A stretch of DNA of 50,101 nt from Prochloraceae cyanobacterium PL24a_bin.78 (GTDB taxonomy: Bacteria > Cyanobacteriota > Cyanobacteriia > Cyanobacteriales > JANQIW01). The translations under genes were made by a program, and so were the position numbers. Of the stretch, positions 38,720 through 45,992 are shown one piece after another. The stretch covers positions 1-50,101 of the forward strand of contig JANQIW010000019.1 of NCBI GenBank assembly GCA_028281945.1. Reading direction: 5' to 3'. Positions within the stretch are counted from its first letter, which is position 1. Each line of letters begins with the position of its first letter. Below the pieces are notes generated by a model. It was not told the origin of the DNA, made no database searches, and saw only the letters and a program-made list of their open reading frames with translations.

Positions 38720-39003
38720 ATTTTTTAGGTTTAAGTTTACTTATAAAGTAATTTATTTTCTCTGAAATAGTATTTATTCATAAGCCAAAAGATTATAGAG
38801 CGATTTTTATAATAACAAAAAATAAGTTTAAGAGAATTTATACACTCTACTATTACCTCTTAACTCTTACTTGGCAATCTCCCCATTCTCCCCCATCTTC
38901 CTATTCTTCCCCATCACCTCACTAAATGTCCATATTCTTATTAAACAAAAACGATATAAGCTACAATAGATAAAAATATAGTACTAATTAGGAGAATCAA
39001 ACC

Positions 39004-39387
39004 ATGCGAATGCTTCATACCATGTTGCGTGTAGGTGACTTAGACGCATCCATTAAATTTTATTGTGATGTCCTCGGGATGAAATTATTACGTAAAAAAG
39101 ATTATCCACAAGGAGAATTTACCCTTGCTTTTGTGGGTTATGGTGATGAATCTGATAACACTGTTATTGAATTAACTCACAATTGGGGTGTTGATTCCTA
39201 CGATCTTGGTAATGCTTATGGTCATATTGCTCTTGGGGTTGAAGATATTTATGGTGCGTGTGAAGAAATCAAGAAACGTGGTGGCAAGGTTGTTAGAGAA
39301 CCGGGTCCTATGAAAGGAGGGAAAACAGAAATTGCTTTTATTGAAGATCCAACTGGTTACAAAGTTGAGCTTATTCAAAGAGCTTAA
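39004..39387 (+). CDS. gloA: Lactoylglutathione lyase (glyoxalase I)
   Basis: 127 residues. Converts the hemithioacetal of methylglyoxal and glutathione to S-lactoylglutathione, the first step of methylglyoxal detoxification. All four metal ligands of the E. coli-type nickel/cobalt enzyme are in place at the same numbers: His5, Glu56, His74 and Glu122. Conserved [19 protein letters not shown] opening and ELTHNWG segment. Dimeric cytosolic enzyme. ATG preceded by TAGGAGAATCAAACC, a good ribosome site. The 284-base upstream gap includes a pyrimidine-rich patch (38870-38930). A hairpin terminator follows. Confidence 0.95.
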   Translation: MRMLHTMLRVGDLDASIKFYCDVLGMKLLRKKDYPQGEFTLAFVGYGDESDNTVIELTHNWGVDSYDLGNAYGHIALGVEDIYGACEEIKKRGGKVVREPGPMKGGKTEIAFIEDPTGYKVELIQRA

Positions 39388-39440
39388 GTTGTTATTATAT
39401 CTAATTTATTAGCTTTCTATTGTTCTTTATTCTTTAGTAC

Positions 39441-39484
39441 GATCGCTTATTTATGGTTTTCAAATCTACAGCGATCATTTTTTT
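39441..39484 (+). terminator. Rho-independent terminator after gloA
   Basis: Seven-base arms GATCGCT (39441-39447) and AGCGATC (39470-39476), 22-base loop, then A and seven T residues (39478-39484). The arms are HIP1-like halves. Lies about 55 bases after the gloA stop. Confidence 0.5.
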
Positions 39485-39607
39485 ATGTTAAAAATTAATC
39501 AGATCTACTAATTTAAAGCTAATAATTAACTGTCGAGAATTTCAAAAACTTAGATAATTATTTTTTAAAACTCTCATAAATCAAGAAAAAGAGGTTAAAT
39601 CAAATTA

Positions 39608-40444
39608 ATGTCTTATGACAACACCTTAAAATATTGGGTAGAAAAATTCCCTGAAGCATTTGCACAATGGTTACTCAATGCTAGTCCTACAGAAGAATTA
39701 GAAATTCTTAAAACAGAATTAAGCATAGAACCAATTCGAGCAGACGGAGTTATGTTTTTGAGAGTCACAAATCGGATTCTACACTTAGAATTTCAGACAT
39801 CACCTCAATCAGATCCACCTATACCCAGAAGAATGCTAAATTATTGGTTCAGACTGTATAACCAATATGAGTGCGAGATAGAACAAGTAGTTATATTCCT
39901 CAAGCCTACCACATCGCCTTCTGTTTTTGTAGATGAATTTAGAAAACAAAATACATACCACCGCTATCGAGTGATTAGGATTTGGGAGTTGGAGCCTGAG
40001 TTATTTTTAGATACTCCAGCTTTATTGCCATTAGCTGTTTTAGCCAAAACTGAGCAACCGAGAAATCTTTTGACACAAATCGCCCAAAAACTAGATACCA
40101 TAGAAGATAAGTATCTACAGCGAAACATTTCAGGTTGTATACAAATATTGGCAGGGATTAACTTTCAGAAAGCTTTAATTAAAACTTATTTTCGGGAGGA
40201 ACTAATGAAAGAATCTGTAATTTATCAAGAGATTGTTCAAGAAGTTAAAGAAGAAGACAGGCTTGATAAGGCATCTTTAATTGCACGTCAAATTAAATGC
40301 TTTATAGGTGACATTCATCCTAAGTTAGAAAATCGAATTCAAGAGTTATCTTTGAAACAGTTAGATGATTTGGGAATTGCTTTATTTGATTTTAAAAAGG
40401 AGGAAGATTTGGTTAATTGGTTAGATACTCTTGAGTTGTCTTAA
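39608..40444 (+). CDS. Rpn-family nuclease (PD-(D/E)XK, DUF4351 C-terminus)
   Basis: 278 residues. N-terminal PD-(D/E)XK-type nuclease domain with Asp46 (IRADGVMF) and Glu61-x-Gln63 (LHLEFQT), the core of the Rpn/YhgA-like recombination-promoting nucleases. Middle helices 140-195 link to a C-terminal small domain (200-278) with QELSLKQLDDLGIALFDF and EEDLVNWLD, the DUF4351 pattern. An internal ATG at 40205 (Met200) has GGGAGGA at 40194-40200, so a separate 79-residue C-terminal product is likely. In E. coli Rpn genes such an internal start makes a small protein that restrains the nuclease. A tandem copy of this part follows. The nuclease role is from family; the internal product is inferred. 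Confidence 0.88.
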   Translation: MSYDNTLKYWVEKFPEAFAQWLLNASPTEELEILKTELSIEPIRADGVMFLRVTNRILHLEFQTSPQSDPPIPRRMLNYWFRLYNQYECEIEQVVIFLKPTTSPSVFVDEFRKQNTYHRYRVIRIWELEPELFLDTPALLPLAVLAKTEQPRNLLTQIAQKLDTIEDKYLQRNISGCIQILAGINFQKALIKTYFREELMKESVIYQEIVQEVKEEDRLDKASLIARQIKCFIGDIHPKLENRIQELSLKQLDDLGIALFDFKKEEDLVNWLDTLELS

Positions 40445-40462
40445 TTCTTAATACTCAATTTT
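40175..40462 (+). repeat. Tandem duplication, unit 1 (3' part of Rpn gene)
   Basis: About 288 bases covering the C-terminal domain and stop of the Rpn gene, repeated at about 40535-40823 with an offset of 361 bases from 40186 on. Near identity includes the internal Shine-Dalgarno and ATG. It runs about 18 bases past the stop codon; the upstream 11 bases align with one indel. Confidence 0.85.
40205..40444 (+). CDS. Likely intragenic small Rpn product (C-terminal domain)
   Basis: In-frame internal gene within the Rpn nuclease, 79 residues from ATG 40205. GGGAGGA ends four bases before the start, far stronger than the site of the full gene (GAGG about 14 bases before its ATG). The product opens MKESVIYQEIVQEV and is helical and acidic. 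The free-standing copy at 40566-40805 starts at exactly the same Met with the same ribosome site, which supports use of this start. By likeness to E. coli RpnA small form it would bind and inhibit the full-length nuclease; inference, not shown. Confidence 0.6.
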   Translation: MKESVIYQEIVQEVKEEDRLDKASLIARQIKCFIGDIHPKLENRIQELSLKQLDDLGIALFDFKKEEDLVNWLDTLELS

Positions 40463-40534
40463 CTCTTCTCAATTCTTATTGTATATGGCGATCGTTTCAT
40501 GAATTCCAGAATTTGTGATCGCTCTTAACTCAAT

Positions 40535-40823
40535 TTAACTTATAATTTATTTTCGGGAGGAACTAATGAAAGAATCTGTAATTTATCAAGAGATTGTTCA
40601 AGAAGTTAATGAAAAAGGCAGAATTCATGAGGCATCTTTAATTGCACGTCAAATTAAATGCTTTATAGGTGGAATTTCTCCTAAGTTAGAAAATCGAATT
40701 CAAGAGTTATCTTTAAAACAGTTAGATGATTTGGGCATTTCTTTATTTGATTTTAAAAAGGAGGAAGATTTAGTTAATTGGTTGGATACTCTTGAGTTAT
40801 CTTAATTTTTAATACTTAATTTT
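40535..40823 (+). repeat. Tandem duplication, unit 2
   Basis: Second copy of the repeat whose first unit lies at about 40175-40462. It carries the 79-residue ORF at 40566 with its ribosome site. Similarity ends about 18 bases past the stop. Confidence 0.85.
40566..40805 (+). CDS. Free-standing copy of the Rpn C-terminal domain
   Basis: 79 residues, with 70 identical to residues 200-278 of the Rpn protein. Differences cluster in 15-22 (N15, K17, G18, I20, H21, E22) plus G36, S38 and S59. The frame is open and keeps CGGGAGGAACTAATG, a strong ribosome site. It is either a working extra antitoxin-like protein or a recent duplication not yet lost. An imperfect hairpin with GCGATC/GATCGC arms lies in the 100 bases between the copies (about 40486-40525). 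Convergent with psbK. Confidence 0.6.
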   Translation: MKESVIYQEIVQEVNEKGRIHEASLIARQIKCFIGGISPKLENRIQELSLKQLDDLGISLFDFKKEEDLVNWLDTLELS

Positions 40824-40883
40824 AAATTTTCCATAATAACCAATGAATCTTAAATAATTAATTATTACTTTGTTATTAATCAA

Positions 40884-40911
40884 AAAGGACACCCGTATAA
40901 GGATGCCCTTT
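40884..40911 (-). terminator. Rho-independent terminator of psbK
   Basis: On the minus strand AAAGGGCATCC, a six-base loop and GGGTGTCCTTT form an 11-base-pair stem (two G-U pairs), followed by a T run. It starts 24 bases beyond the psbK stop. On the + strand the two wobble pairs become A-C mismatches, so it mainly serves psbK. Confidence 0.85.
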
Positions 40912-40934
40912 AGTTTTTCCTAAAATCCTGTAAC

Positions 40935-41072
40935 TTATCTAAATCCAACAGCAGCTTGCCAAACAAAAGCAAGAAGCAAGAAGAATAAAGGAATAAGAGG
41001 TAACACATCAACAAGAGGATCGAAAATAGAATAAGCTTCAGGCAATTTTGCCAATAACATTGCAGCTTCCAT
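40935..41072 (-). CDS. psbK: Photosystem II reaction centre protein PsbK
   Basis: 45-residue precursor. Sequence opens [20 protein letters not shown] and continues [19 protein letters not shown], ending AAVGFR. The short leader is removed before Lys/Leu-Pro-Glu-Ala, as in other PsbK proteins; the mature part has one membrane helix. It sits next to CP43 at the edge of photosystem II and supports plastoquinone and PsbZ binding. Start ATG 41072 is preceded by AAAGGTAAATATAT. Single gene with its own terminator, convergent with the Rpn duplicate and divergent from csaB (194 bases). Confidence 0.95.
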   Translation of the reverse strand: MEAAMLLAKLPEAYSIFDPLVDVLPLIPLFFLLLAFVWQAAVGFR

Positions 41073-41266
41073 ATATATTTACCTTTTTCAATGGTGGTTT
41101 ATAAATTTTCAGAATATCTTAACATAACTTGGCCTTTAAAAAAACCTAAATTTTAAATATTGTAACCTTAATGTTAAAAAATGTAACGATAAAGGGATCT
41201 TTCTGATAAAATACTCTTAACCATCGTAATTTATATTATATATTATCTAAATACATCTTTAAGACA

Positions 41267-42316
41267 ATGAGTAAAGCAGTTATTTGTGGATACTACGGGA
41301 AAGGAAATGCGGGAGATGAAGCATTGCTTTTGTCACTGTTACAAATGCTACCAGAAGGAATCCAACCCATAGTTTTATCAGCCAACCCGTCTGAGACAAG
41401 CCAACGCTATTCTGTGGTGAGTTGTCATCGTAATTCCATGGTGGATATCTTGAAAATATTCAAGGAATCGGATTACTTTATTTGGGGTGGCGGTAGCTTG
41501 ATGCAGGATGTCACTAGTATTAGAAGCCCTTTGTATTATGCAGGGTTGATGGCTTTAGCACAACAGTTTGGGTTAAAAACCATTGCCTGGGCACAAGGTA
41601 TTGGTCCTTTGAATTCCTCTATTAGTCGCTTTGCTACCCGTTATGTTTTACAAAAATGCCTTGCTGTTAGTGTTAGGGATGATAATTCTGCTAGTTTGTT
41701 GGCATCTTGGGGTATTCCTTGTATGGTTGCGCCGGATCCTGTTTGGGCTTTAAATCCTAAATCTATTACTCAAGTATCGGGTTTGCCTAGTCCTAGGGTG
41801 GCGGTGAATTTACGCTCTCATCCTTTGCTTACAAGTAATCGTCTGAATAATATCATTCAAGGTTTGAGAAATTTTCAAGAGGCGACTAATTGTTTTATTT
41901 TACTTCTGCCTTTTCAACCTAATGGAGATTTGGCTATTGCTCAAGAAATTAGTACTCAACTTTCTTCTAATCATAAAATTCTTTCTCTTGACGATCCACG
42001 GGAGTTAAAGGCTGTATTTTCAGAGGTGGATATGTTAATTGGTATGCGGTTTCATAGTTTGATTCTGGCTGCTGCACAAAAATGCCCTTGTTTTGCTCTT
42101 AGTTACGATCCTAAAGTTACTTATTTAATGGATTATTTAGGGTTATCTGGTTGGGAGTTGGCTGATATTCCAGAGGATATTGAGGCTATTAGTAAAACTT
42201 GGGTGGATTTTTTTGCCAATAGGCAGGGTTTGTCTTCGGAGAATATTGATTCTTTAATTAGTAAATGTCTCTCTCACCAGCAGCTTTTATCTAATAATTT
42301 ACTGCCTAATATTTGA
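41267..42316 (+). CDS. csaB: Polysaccharide pyruvyl transferase CsaB
   Basis: 349 residues of the CsaB subgroup. It adds a pyruvate ketal from phosphoenolpyruvate to a wall-linked polysaccharide, making the site that S-layer-homology domains bind. Motifs: AVICGYYGKGNAGDEALLLS (4-23), IWGGGSLMQDVTSIRSPLYY (about 72-91), AWAQGIGPLNSSISRFATR, and IGMRFHSLILAAAQKCP (about 257-273), where His in MRFH is the conserved catalytic-type residue. Full length. In cyanobacteria it likely modifies peptidoglycan-linked glycan so that SLH porins attach. Transcribed alone. Confidence 0.92.
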   Translation: MSKAVICGYYGKGNAGDEALLLSLLQMLPEGIQPIVLSANPSETSQRYSVVSCHRNSMVDILKIFKESDYFIWGGGSLMQDVTSIRSPLYYAGLMALAQQFGLKTIAWAQGIGPLNSSISRFATRYVLQKCLAVSVRDDNSASLLASWGIPCMVAPDPVWALNPKSITQVSGLPSPRVAVNLRSHPLLTSNRLNNIIQGLRNFQEATNCFILLLPFQPNGDLAIAQEISTQLSSNHKILSLDDPRELKAVFSEVDMLIGMRFHSLILAAAQKCPCFALSYDPKVTYLMDYLGLSGWELADIPEDIEAISKTWVDFFANRQGLSSENIDSLISKCLSHQQLLSNNLLPNI

Positions 42317-42472
42317 TTTTTGAAGTTGAACTAGATAATATAACAGAATATTTACCAGATGGTTTCGAGATTTTTTGTAGAATAAATGGAGGTTTAAATT
42401 TTTAATGTAATCTATATTATATTTAGGTTTATTTTATGAATTTTATTTCTAGTTGGTGTAATGATTTCCATC

Positions 42473-44362
42473 CTATGATTCCTCATCTTCTCTTAAAAAT
42501 TCCCTAAGTTCCTCAAGATCCAATGGCATTTTGGCAAAGTGTTTTCGTAATAAATCGTGCATGAATCGATAACGCCCACCTACTCTTTGAATGAATCTAT
42601 GTTTAGCGGCGTGCTCTAGAAATCGACCATAATCCCAAGGAATATCTTCATTGAAAAAAAGGATAATACGCAAAACTGAATGTTGAATAACAGCACCTCC
42701 TCCTTTATCTATCCCTCCAATTAGCCCCAGAATCACCCCATAAATCAGCCCCAGAATCACCCCATAAATCAGTCCTACAATCAGTCCCACATTCAGATAA
42801 TTTTTTAGAGATTCATAAATTCCTTGATTGGGATATTTTTTTATCTCTATTTCTAATGGAACTAGCCCATCAATCAGCCCATAAATTAGCCCTACAATCA
42901 GTCCTGCAATCAGCCCAAGAATCAGCTCTCCAATCCCCCATCCAATCCCCCATCCAATCAGCCATCCAATCAGCCCTCCAATTAACCCACAAATTAGTCC
43001 TTGACTTAGAAATTTTTTTAGGGAAAACCTCAGTTTTTCGGCAGCTTGTATATTTTCCTTACCACGGTAAATCAGCCCATATATCAGTCCTCTAATTAGC
43101 CCTCCAATTAGCCCTCCAATTAGCCCACATATCAGTCCTCTAATTAGCCCTCCAATTAGCCCCGCTATCAGTCCCACTATCGGCAAATATATCAGCCCAT
43201 ATATCAGCCCCACAATAATTTGATAAATACGTTTTTTATAAGTAGATTCTAACCAAGTAAGTTGAATTTTCTCAATCAAGAAATCTGTTTCCTTAATTTT
43301 TTCGAGTTGTCTAGCAAGCCAAATTAGATAAGATAAAGTTTTTTCTGGACTTGGATTTTTACAAGGTGGATATATGCCTTGATTTTTAGGATCGTGAACT
43401 TGTGTTGTAATATAAGCACTAAAAAGTTCTTGATAATTTCTGATTGGTTTTCCTTGATAGACAACTGTTAACATATTCAGGAACAAAGGCTTACGTGCTA
43501 ATTCTAATAATTCTGAATTTTTTTTCAGGTTTTCAGCAAGGCTAGAACGATTTAAATAGTCAATATATTCATAAATTTGCTCATTTTCTAACTCTTTTAA
43601 GTAAATAGCTCCTTTTAATTTATTAAGTTGTACTGTAGCTTTTTCATATTCCTCTCGGCGACAACATACGACTATTCCCGGTGGGTATTTTTTAGGTAAA
43701 AATTTATTGATGGCTTCAATACATTTATCCATAACTTTTAAACCCAATTCATCCAAACCATCTAGTAACAGAATAAATTTTTGATTTTTTAACCATCTTT
43801 TGGCTCGTTTTTTAGAGATTTCATAATTTTTAAATAGTTGCTCTACTAACCAAAGATCAAATTCTAAATCTACTTTCCAGGTAGATAACTCTAAAATTAC
43901 TGGAATTGGATAGCTTTCATTCTCTATTGCTTTTTGATGTAAGTCTTTAGCTAAAGTGATCAGTTCAGTTGTTTTCCCACTACCAGGCTCACCCAAAATT
44001 AATAATTTATAAGCAACATCTTCACGTTCCAAAAATTCTACAATCTTTTGATTCGGTTGGAGTGGTATAGAAATATTGGTTTTAGTTTGAAGGGGCTTAT
44101 ATTCGCGATTCAGAAGATTAAAATCATGGTTTTGGGGAGAATCTTCAGGTATTCTTTCTAATTGTGGACGACCAACTAACTTTAATTTTTCTTCTATTTC
44201 TAAATCAATTTTAATTGATTCATGTAAAGAATCGTATATAAGCTCAGAAATCTCATCATTAAGCCTTTTTAAAAGTCTTTTTCTTATTACTAAATCTTCT
44301 TCTACATAGCTTTTGGCAAAAGGATTAAAAATGGATAAGTTTATTCGATTGTCGCTTATTAC
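42473..44362 (-). CDS. NACHT-domain NTPase with glycine-rich membrane region (second frame of a frameshifted gene)
   Basis: The open frame encodes 629 residues back to the slip site at 44362, but has no ATG, GTG or TTG upstream of TTG 44032, which lies just before the Walker A motif. A start there would drop a conserved-looking linker of about 110 residues (YVEEDLVIRKRLLKRLNDEI onward). NACHT core: Walker A GEPGSGKT, Walker B FILLLDGLDEL, then a helical part. Next come three glycine-zipper membrane blocks built of GLIGGLI/GLIYGLI-type repeats, then a C-terminal RYRFMHDLLRKHFAKMPL segment, usual for cyanobacterial NACHT proteins. Best read as the C-terminal part of a 769-residue fusion with the upstream ORF through a -1 frameshift. 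Likely an NLR-like defence or signalling protein. Confidence 0.75.
   Translation of the reverse strand, partial: VISDNRINLSIFNPFAKSYVEEDLVIRKRLLKRLNDEISELIYDSLHESIKIDLEIEEKLKLVGRPQLERIPEDSPQNHDFNLLNREYKPLQTKTNISIPLQPNQKIVEFLEREDVAYKLLILGEPGSGKTTELITLAKDLHQKAIENESYPIPVILELSTWKVDLEFDLWLVEQLFKNYEISKKRAKRWLKNQKFILLLDGLDELGLKVMDKCIEAINKFLPKKYPPGIVVCCRREEYEKATVQLNKLKGAIYLKELENEQIYEYIDYLNRSSLAENLKKNSELLELARKPLFLNMLTVVYQGKPIRNYQELFSAYITTQVHDPKNQGIYPPCKNPSPEKTLSYLIWLARQLEKIKETDFLIEKIQLTWLESTYKKRIYQIIVGLIYGLIYLPIVGLIAGLIGGLIRGLICGLIGGLIGGLIRGLIYGLIYRGKENIQAAEKLRFSLKKFLSQGLICGLIGGLIGWLIGWGIGWGIGELILGLIAGLIVGLIYGLIDGLVPLEIEIKKYPNQGIYESLKNYLNVGLIVGLIYGVILGLIYGVILGLIGGIDKGGGAVIQHSVLRIILFFNEDIPWDYGRFLEHAAKHRFIQRVGGRYRFMHDLLRKHFAKMPLDLEELREFLREDEES
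42715..43212. repeat. Short degenerate repeats encoding glycine-zipper helices
   Basis: Within the NACHT gene, 12-base imperfect units such as CCAATTAGCCCT recur in three blocks (about 42715-42800, 42865-42995, 43070-43212). They encode Gly-Leu-Ile-x tetrads. Likely expanded by slippage. Not a CRISPR: no constant repeat with unique spacers. Confidence 0.7.
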
Positions 44363-44781
44363 TTTTTTTCCGTTTTCCCCCTACTAAAATCAATTGTCTG
44401 TTCGATATTTGTACCTTGATTATTAAAGAAGTTAACATTATCCCTGGCTTTAGAATTAAAAGTATTGCTATTTTGAGAATTAGAATTGATCTCTTGATTT
44501 ATTTGTCTAGCGAGATTTTGAATTTCTTCTGCAAATTGACGATCGTTTTTCATGGCATGTTTCAAAGAAGAAACCAATAAATCTTCATCATCCTTTTCCA
44601 TAGATTGGGCCTTTTCAGCATCATTCATGGCATCTTCCACCATTTGATTTCCAGCAAATTTAGCCCTAAATTTCTGCCAAAGTTGTTTTGCCTTCTCAAT
44701 TGCCGCTTCAGTTAACTTTCCCCCAGCTGCTTTAATTACCCCTTCAAAAGCCAATTTAACGATTTGTGATTCATCCATCAT
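44359..44781 (-). CDS. N-terminal effector/adaptor ORF of NACHT system
   Basis: 140 residues. Helical region with VKLAFEGVIKAAGGKLTEAA (8-27) and LWQKFRAKFAGNQ, then an acidic segment and FAEEIQNLARQINQEIN (about 78-94), then a tail rich in Asn/Gln (about 95-131, including NVNFFNNQGTNIEQTIDF) before Lys-Lys-stop. I recall this helical plan at the front of many cyanobacterial NACHT, TIR and peptidase proteins, where it is joined in frame to the effector. The Asn/Gln tail could be a self-assembly motif, unproven. Start: AGGGGCATAATTAATG. The last codons form the frameshift heptamer leading into the NACHT frame. Confidence 0.75.
   Translation of the reverse strand: MMDESQIVKLAFEGVIKAAGGKLTEAAIEKAKQLWQKFRAKFAGNQMVEDAMNDAEKAQSMEKDDEDLLVSSLKHAMKNDRQFAEEIQNLARQINQEINSNSQNSNTFNSKARDNVNFFNNQGTNIEQTIDFSRGKTEKK
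44362..44368 (-). promoter_or_regulatory. Candidate -1 ribosomal frameshift site A AAA AAG
   Basis: At the end of the helper ORF the 0-frame reads GAA AAA AAG TAA. The heptamer A AAA AAG is the dnaX-type slippery sequence. A -1 slip continues AAA AAA GTA ATA into the NACHT frame. AGGGGG at 44377-44382, eight bases upstream, can pair with the 16S anti-Shine-Dalgarno (one G-U) like the dnaX stimulator. Downstream structure is weak (a five-pair stem 44355-44359 with 44335-44339). Confidence 0.6.
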
Positions 44782-45077
44782 TAATTATGCCCCTAAATCT
44801 CAACTTCTATATTAATGATAACCAATTATTGCTTATTAATGTTAGTTAATTATACTTACTATTTATTATATTATTGAAAATTTACTATTTATTAATTCTT
44901 ACTTCTTACTTCTAATATCAAAAATTAAAAACAAATATAGATAAAAAACTCTATATCATTAATAATCCTCCCCATTCCTCCCATTCTCATCACCACCATC
45001 AACCTTTCTCAAAACACCATCTCCCATTCTCCATAAAACATTAGGGCGAAGAAAAAACGCCCCAAATTACCATGGAA

Positions 45078-45278
45078 TTACTTTTGATTTGCCCTAGCAT
45101 CAGCCACAGCAGCCACAAATAAAACACCAGTTAAAGGAATAGTCGCCGCAAGAATAATGCCCGTAACCAACCCACCTAACTCAGGATTTCCAGAAGAAAG
45201 CTCAAAAATAGAACCAACAGAAGCAATAGCACAGATACAAGAACCTAATAAAAACACACCACTTTTAGGTGTTAACAT
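45078..45278 (-). CDS. Small two-helix membrane protein, conserved in cyanobacteria
   Basis: 66 residues with two hydrophobic segments: GVFLLGSCICAIASVGSIFE (7-26) and LVTGIILAATIPLTGVLFVA (37-56), separated by a short polar turn with LSSGNPELGG. Predicted inner or thylakoid membrane protein with both ends on the same side. Start ATG 45278 is preceded by TTGGAGGATTTTAA, a very good ribosome site, which together with the membrane pattern supports a real gene. I recognise it as a conserved cyanobacterial hypothetical; function unknown. A 296-base gap without genes follows, containing a pyrimidine-rich patch at 44965-45030. Confidence 0.75.
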   Translation of the reverse strand: MLTPKSGVFLLGSCICAIASVGSIFELSSGNPELGGLVTGIILAATIPLTGVLFVAAVADARANQK

Positions 45279-45354
45279 TTAAAATCCTCCAATAATAGTG
45301 AAAAAAGTGAATACTTAGTAAATATTTAATCAGTATTTCGTAAATACTTAAACA

Positions 45355-45921
45355 TTAATCCTTAATAGATTTTACAGCACTTCTAGAAAAACCTTGCTTT
45401 TTCAACTCTTCCGTCAAGATTAATTCATTATCCACCCGATCGACAAATAAAACCCCATGAAGGTGATCCATTTCATGTTGAATCGCGCGAGACAAAAGGC
45501 CAGAAGCTTTTAACTTGCGGGGACGACCATTTTCATCCTTATAAGCAACTTCAATAGAACTAGGACGAACCACATCAATATATACACCCGGAATACTAAG
45601 GCAACCTTCTTCAGAGTGACACATATCAGAACTATAAGCTTTAATTTGAGGATTAATTAAAATAAGAGGAGGATTAGCAGGCTCATCCGGCTGACAATCA
45701 ATCACGATTAACTGTTTATTAATAGCAACTTGTGGGGCAGCCAAACCAATACCATTAGAACTATACATAGTTTGTAGCATTTCCTTAGCAAGATTGCGTA
45801 CACTATCATCCACTTTAGAGATACGTTTAGCCTGTTGACGTAAAACCCGATCGCCTAAAAAATGTAATTCTAGAGGAGGATTTTCCAATTTTTGCTTATC
45901 TACAGCTATAACAGAAGTCAT
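45355..45921 (-). CDS. def: Peptide deformylase
   Basis: 188 residues. Removes the formyl group from new proteins, a required step before methionine cleavage; cytosolic, ribosome-associated, Fe2+ or Zn2+ enzyme. All three motifs are intact: GIGLAAPQV (57-65), EGCLSIPG (105-112, metal ligand Cys107) and HEMDH (149-153, ligands His149 and His153, catalytic Glu150). C-terminal tail is short and basic. 76 bases upstream of the small membrane protein gene on the same strand; 71 bases from the gene before it. Confidence 0.96.
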   Translation of the reverse strand: MTSVIAVDKQKLENPPLELHFLGDRVLRQQAKRISKVDDSVRNLAKEMLQTMYSSNGIGLAAPQVAINKQLIVIDCQPDEPANPPLILINPQIKAYSSDMCHSEEGCLSIPGVYIDVVRPSSIEVAYKDENGRPRKLKASGLLSRAIQHEMDHLHGVLFVDRVDNELILTEELKKQGFSRSAVKSIKD

Positions 45922-45992
45922 AAAAATATTACCAACGATTTACTAATGTCTGATACTCTATTTTAACCCAAATTTTCCTTGAGAGATTGTAC

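Noticed and set aside
42856-43095. Open + strand frame opposite the NACHT gene
   Set aside because: Its Gln-Ser-Ala repeats are the antisense of the glycine-zipper repeats; it has no independent support.
42715-43212. CRISPR-like spacing of short repeats
   Set aside because: The repeats are 12 bases, degenerate and in frame with Gly-Leu-Ile tetrads of the NACHT gene; there are no unique spacers.
44032-44032. TTG as the natural start of the NACHT gene
   Set aside because: It would remove the conserved-looking linker upstream and has no good ribosome site; the frame stays open for 110 more codons to the slip site.
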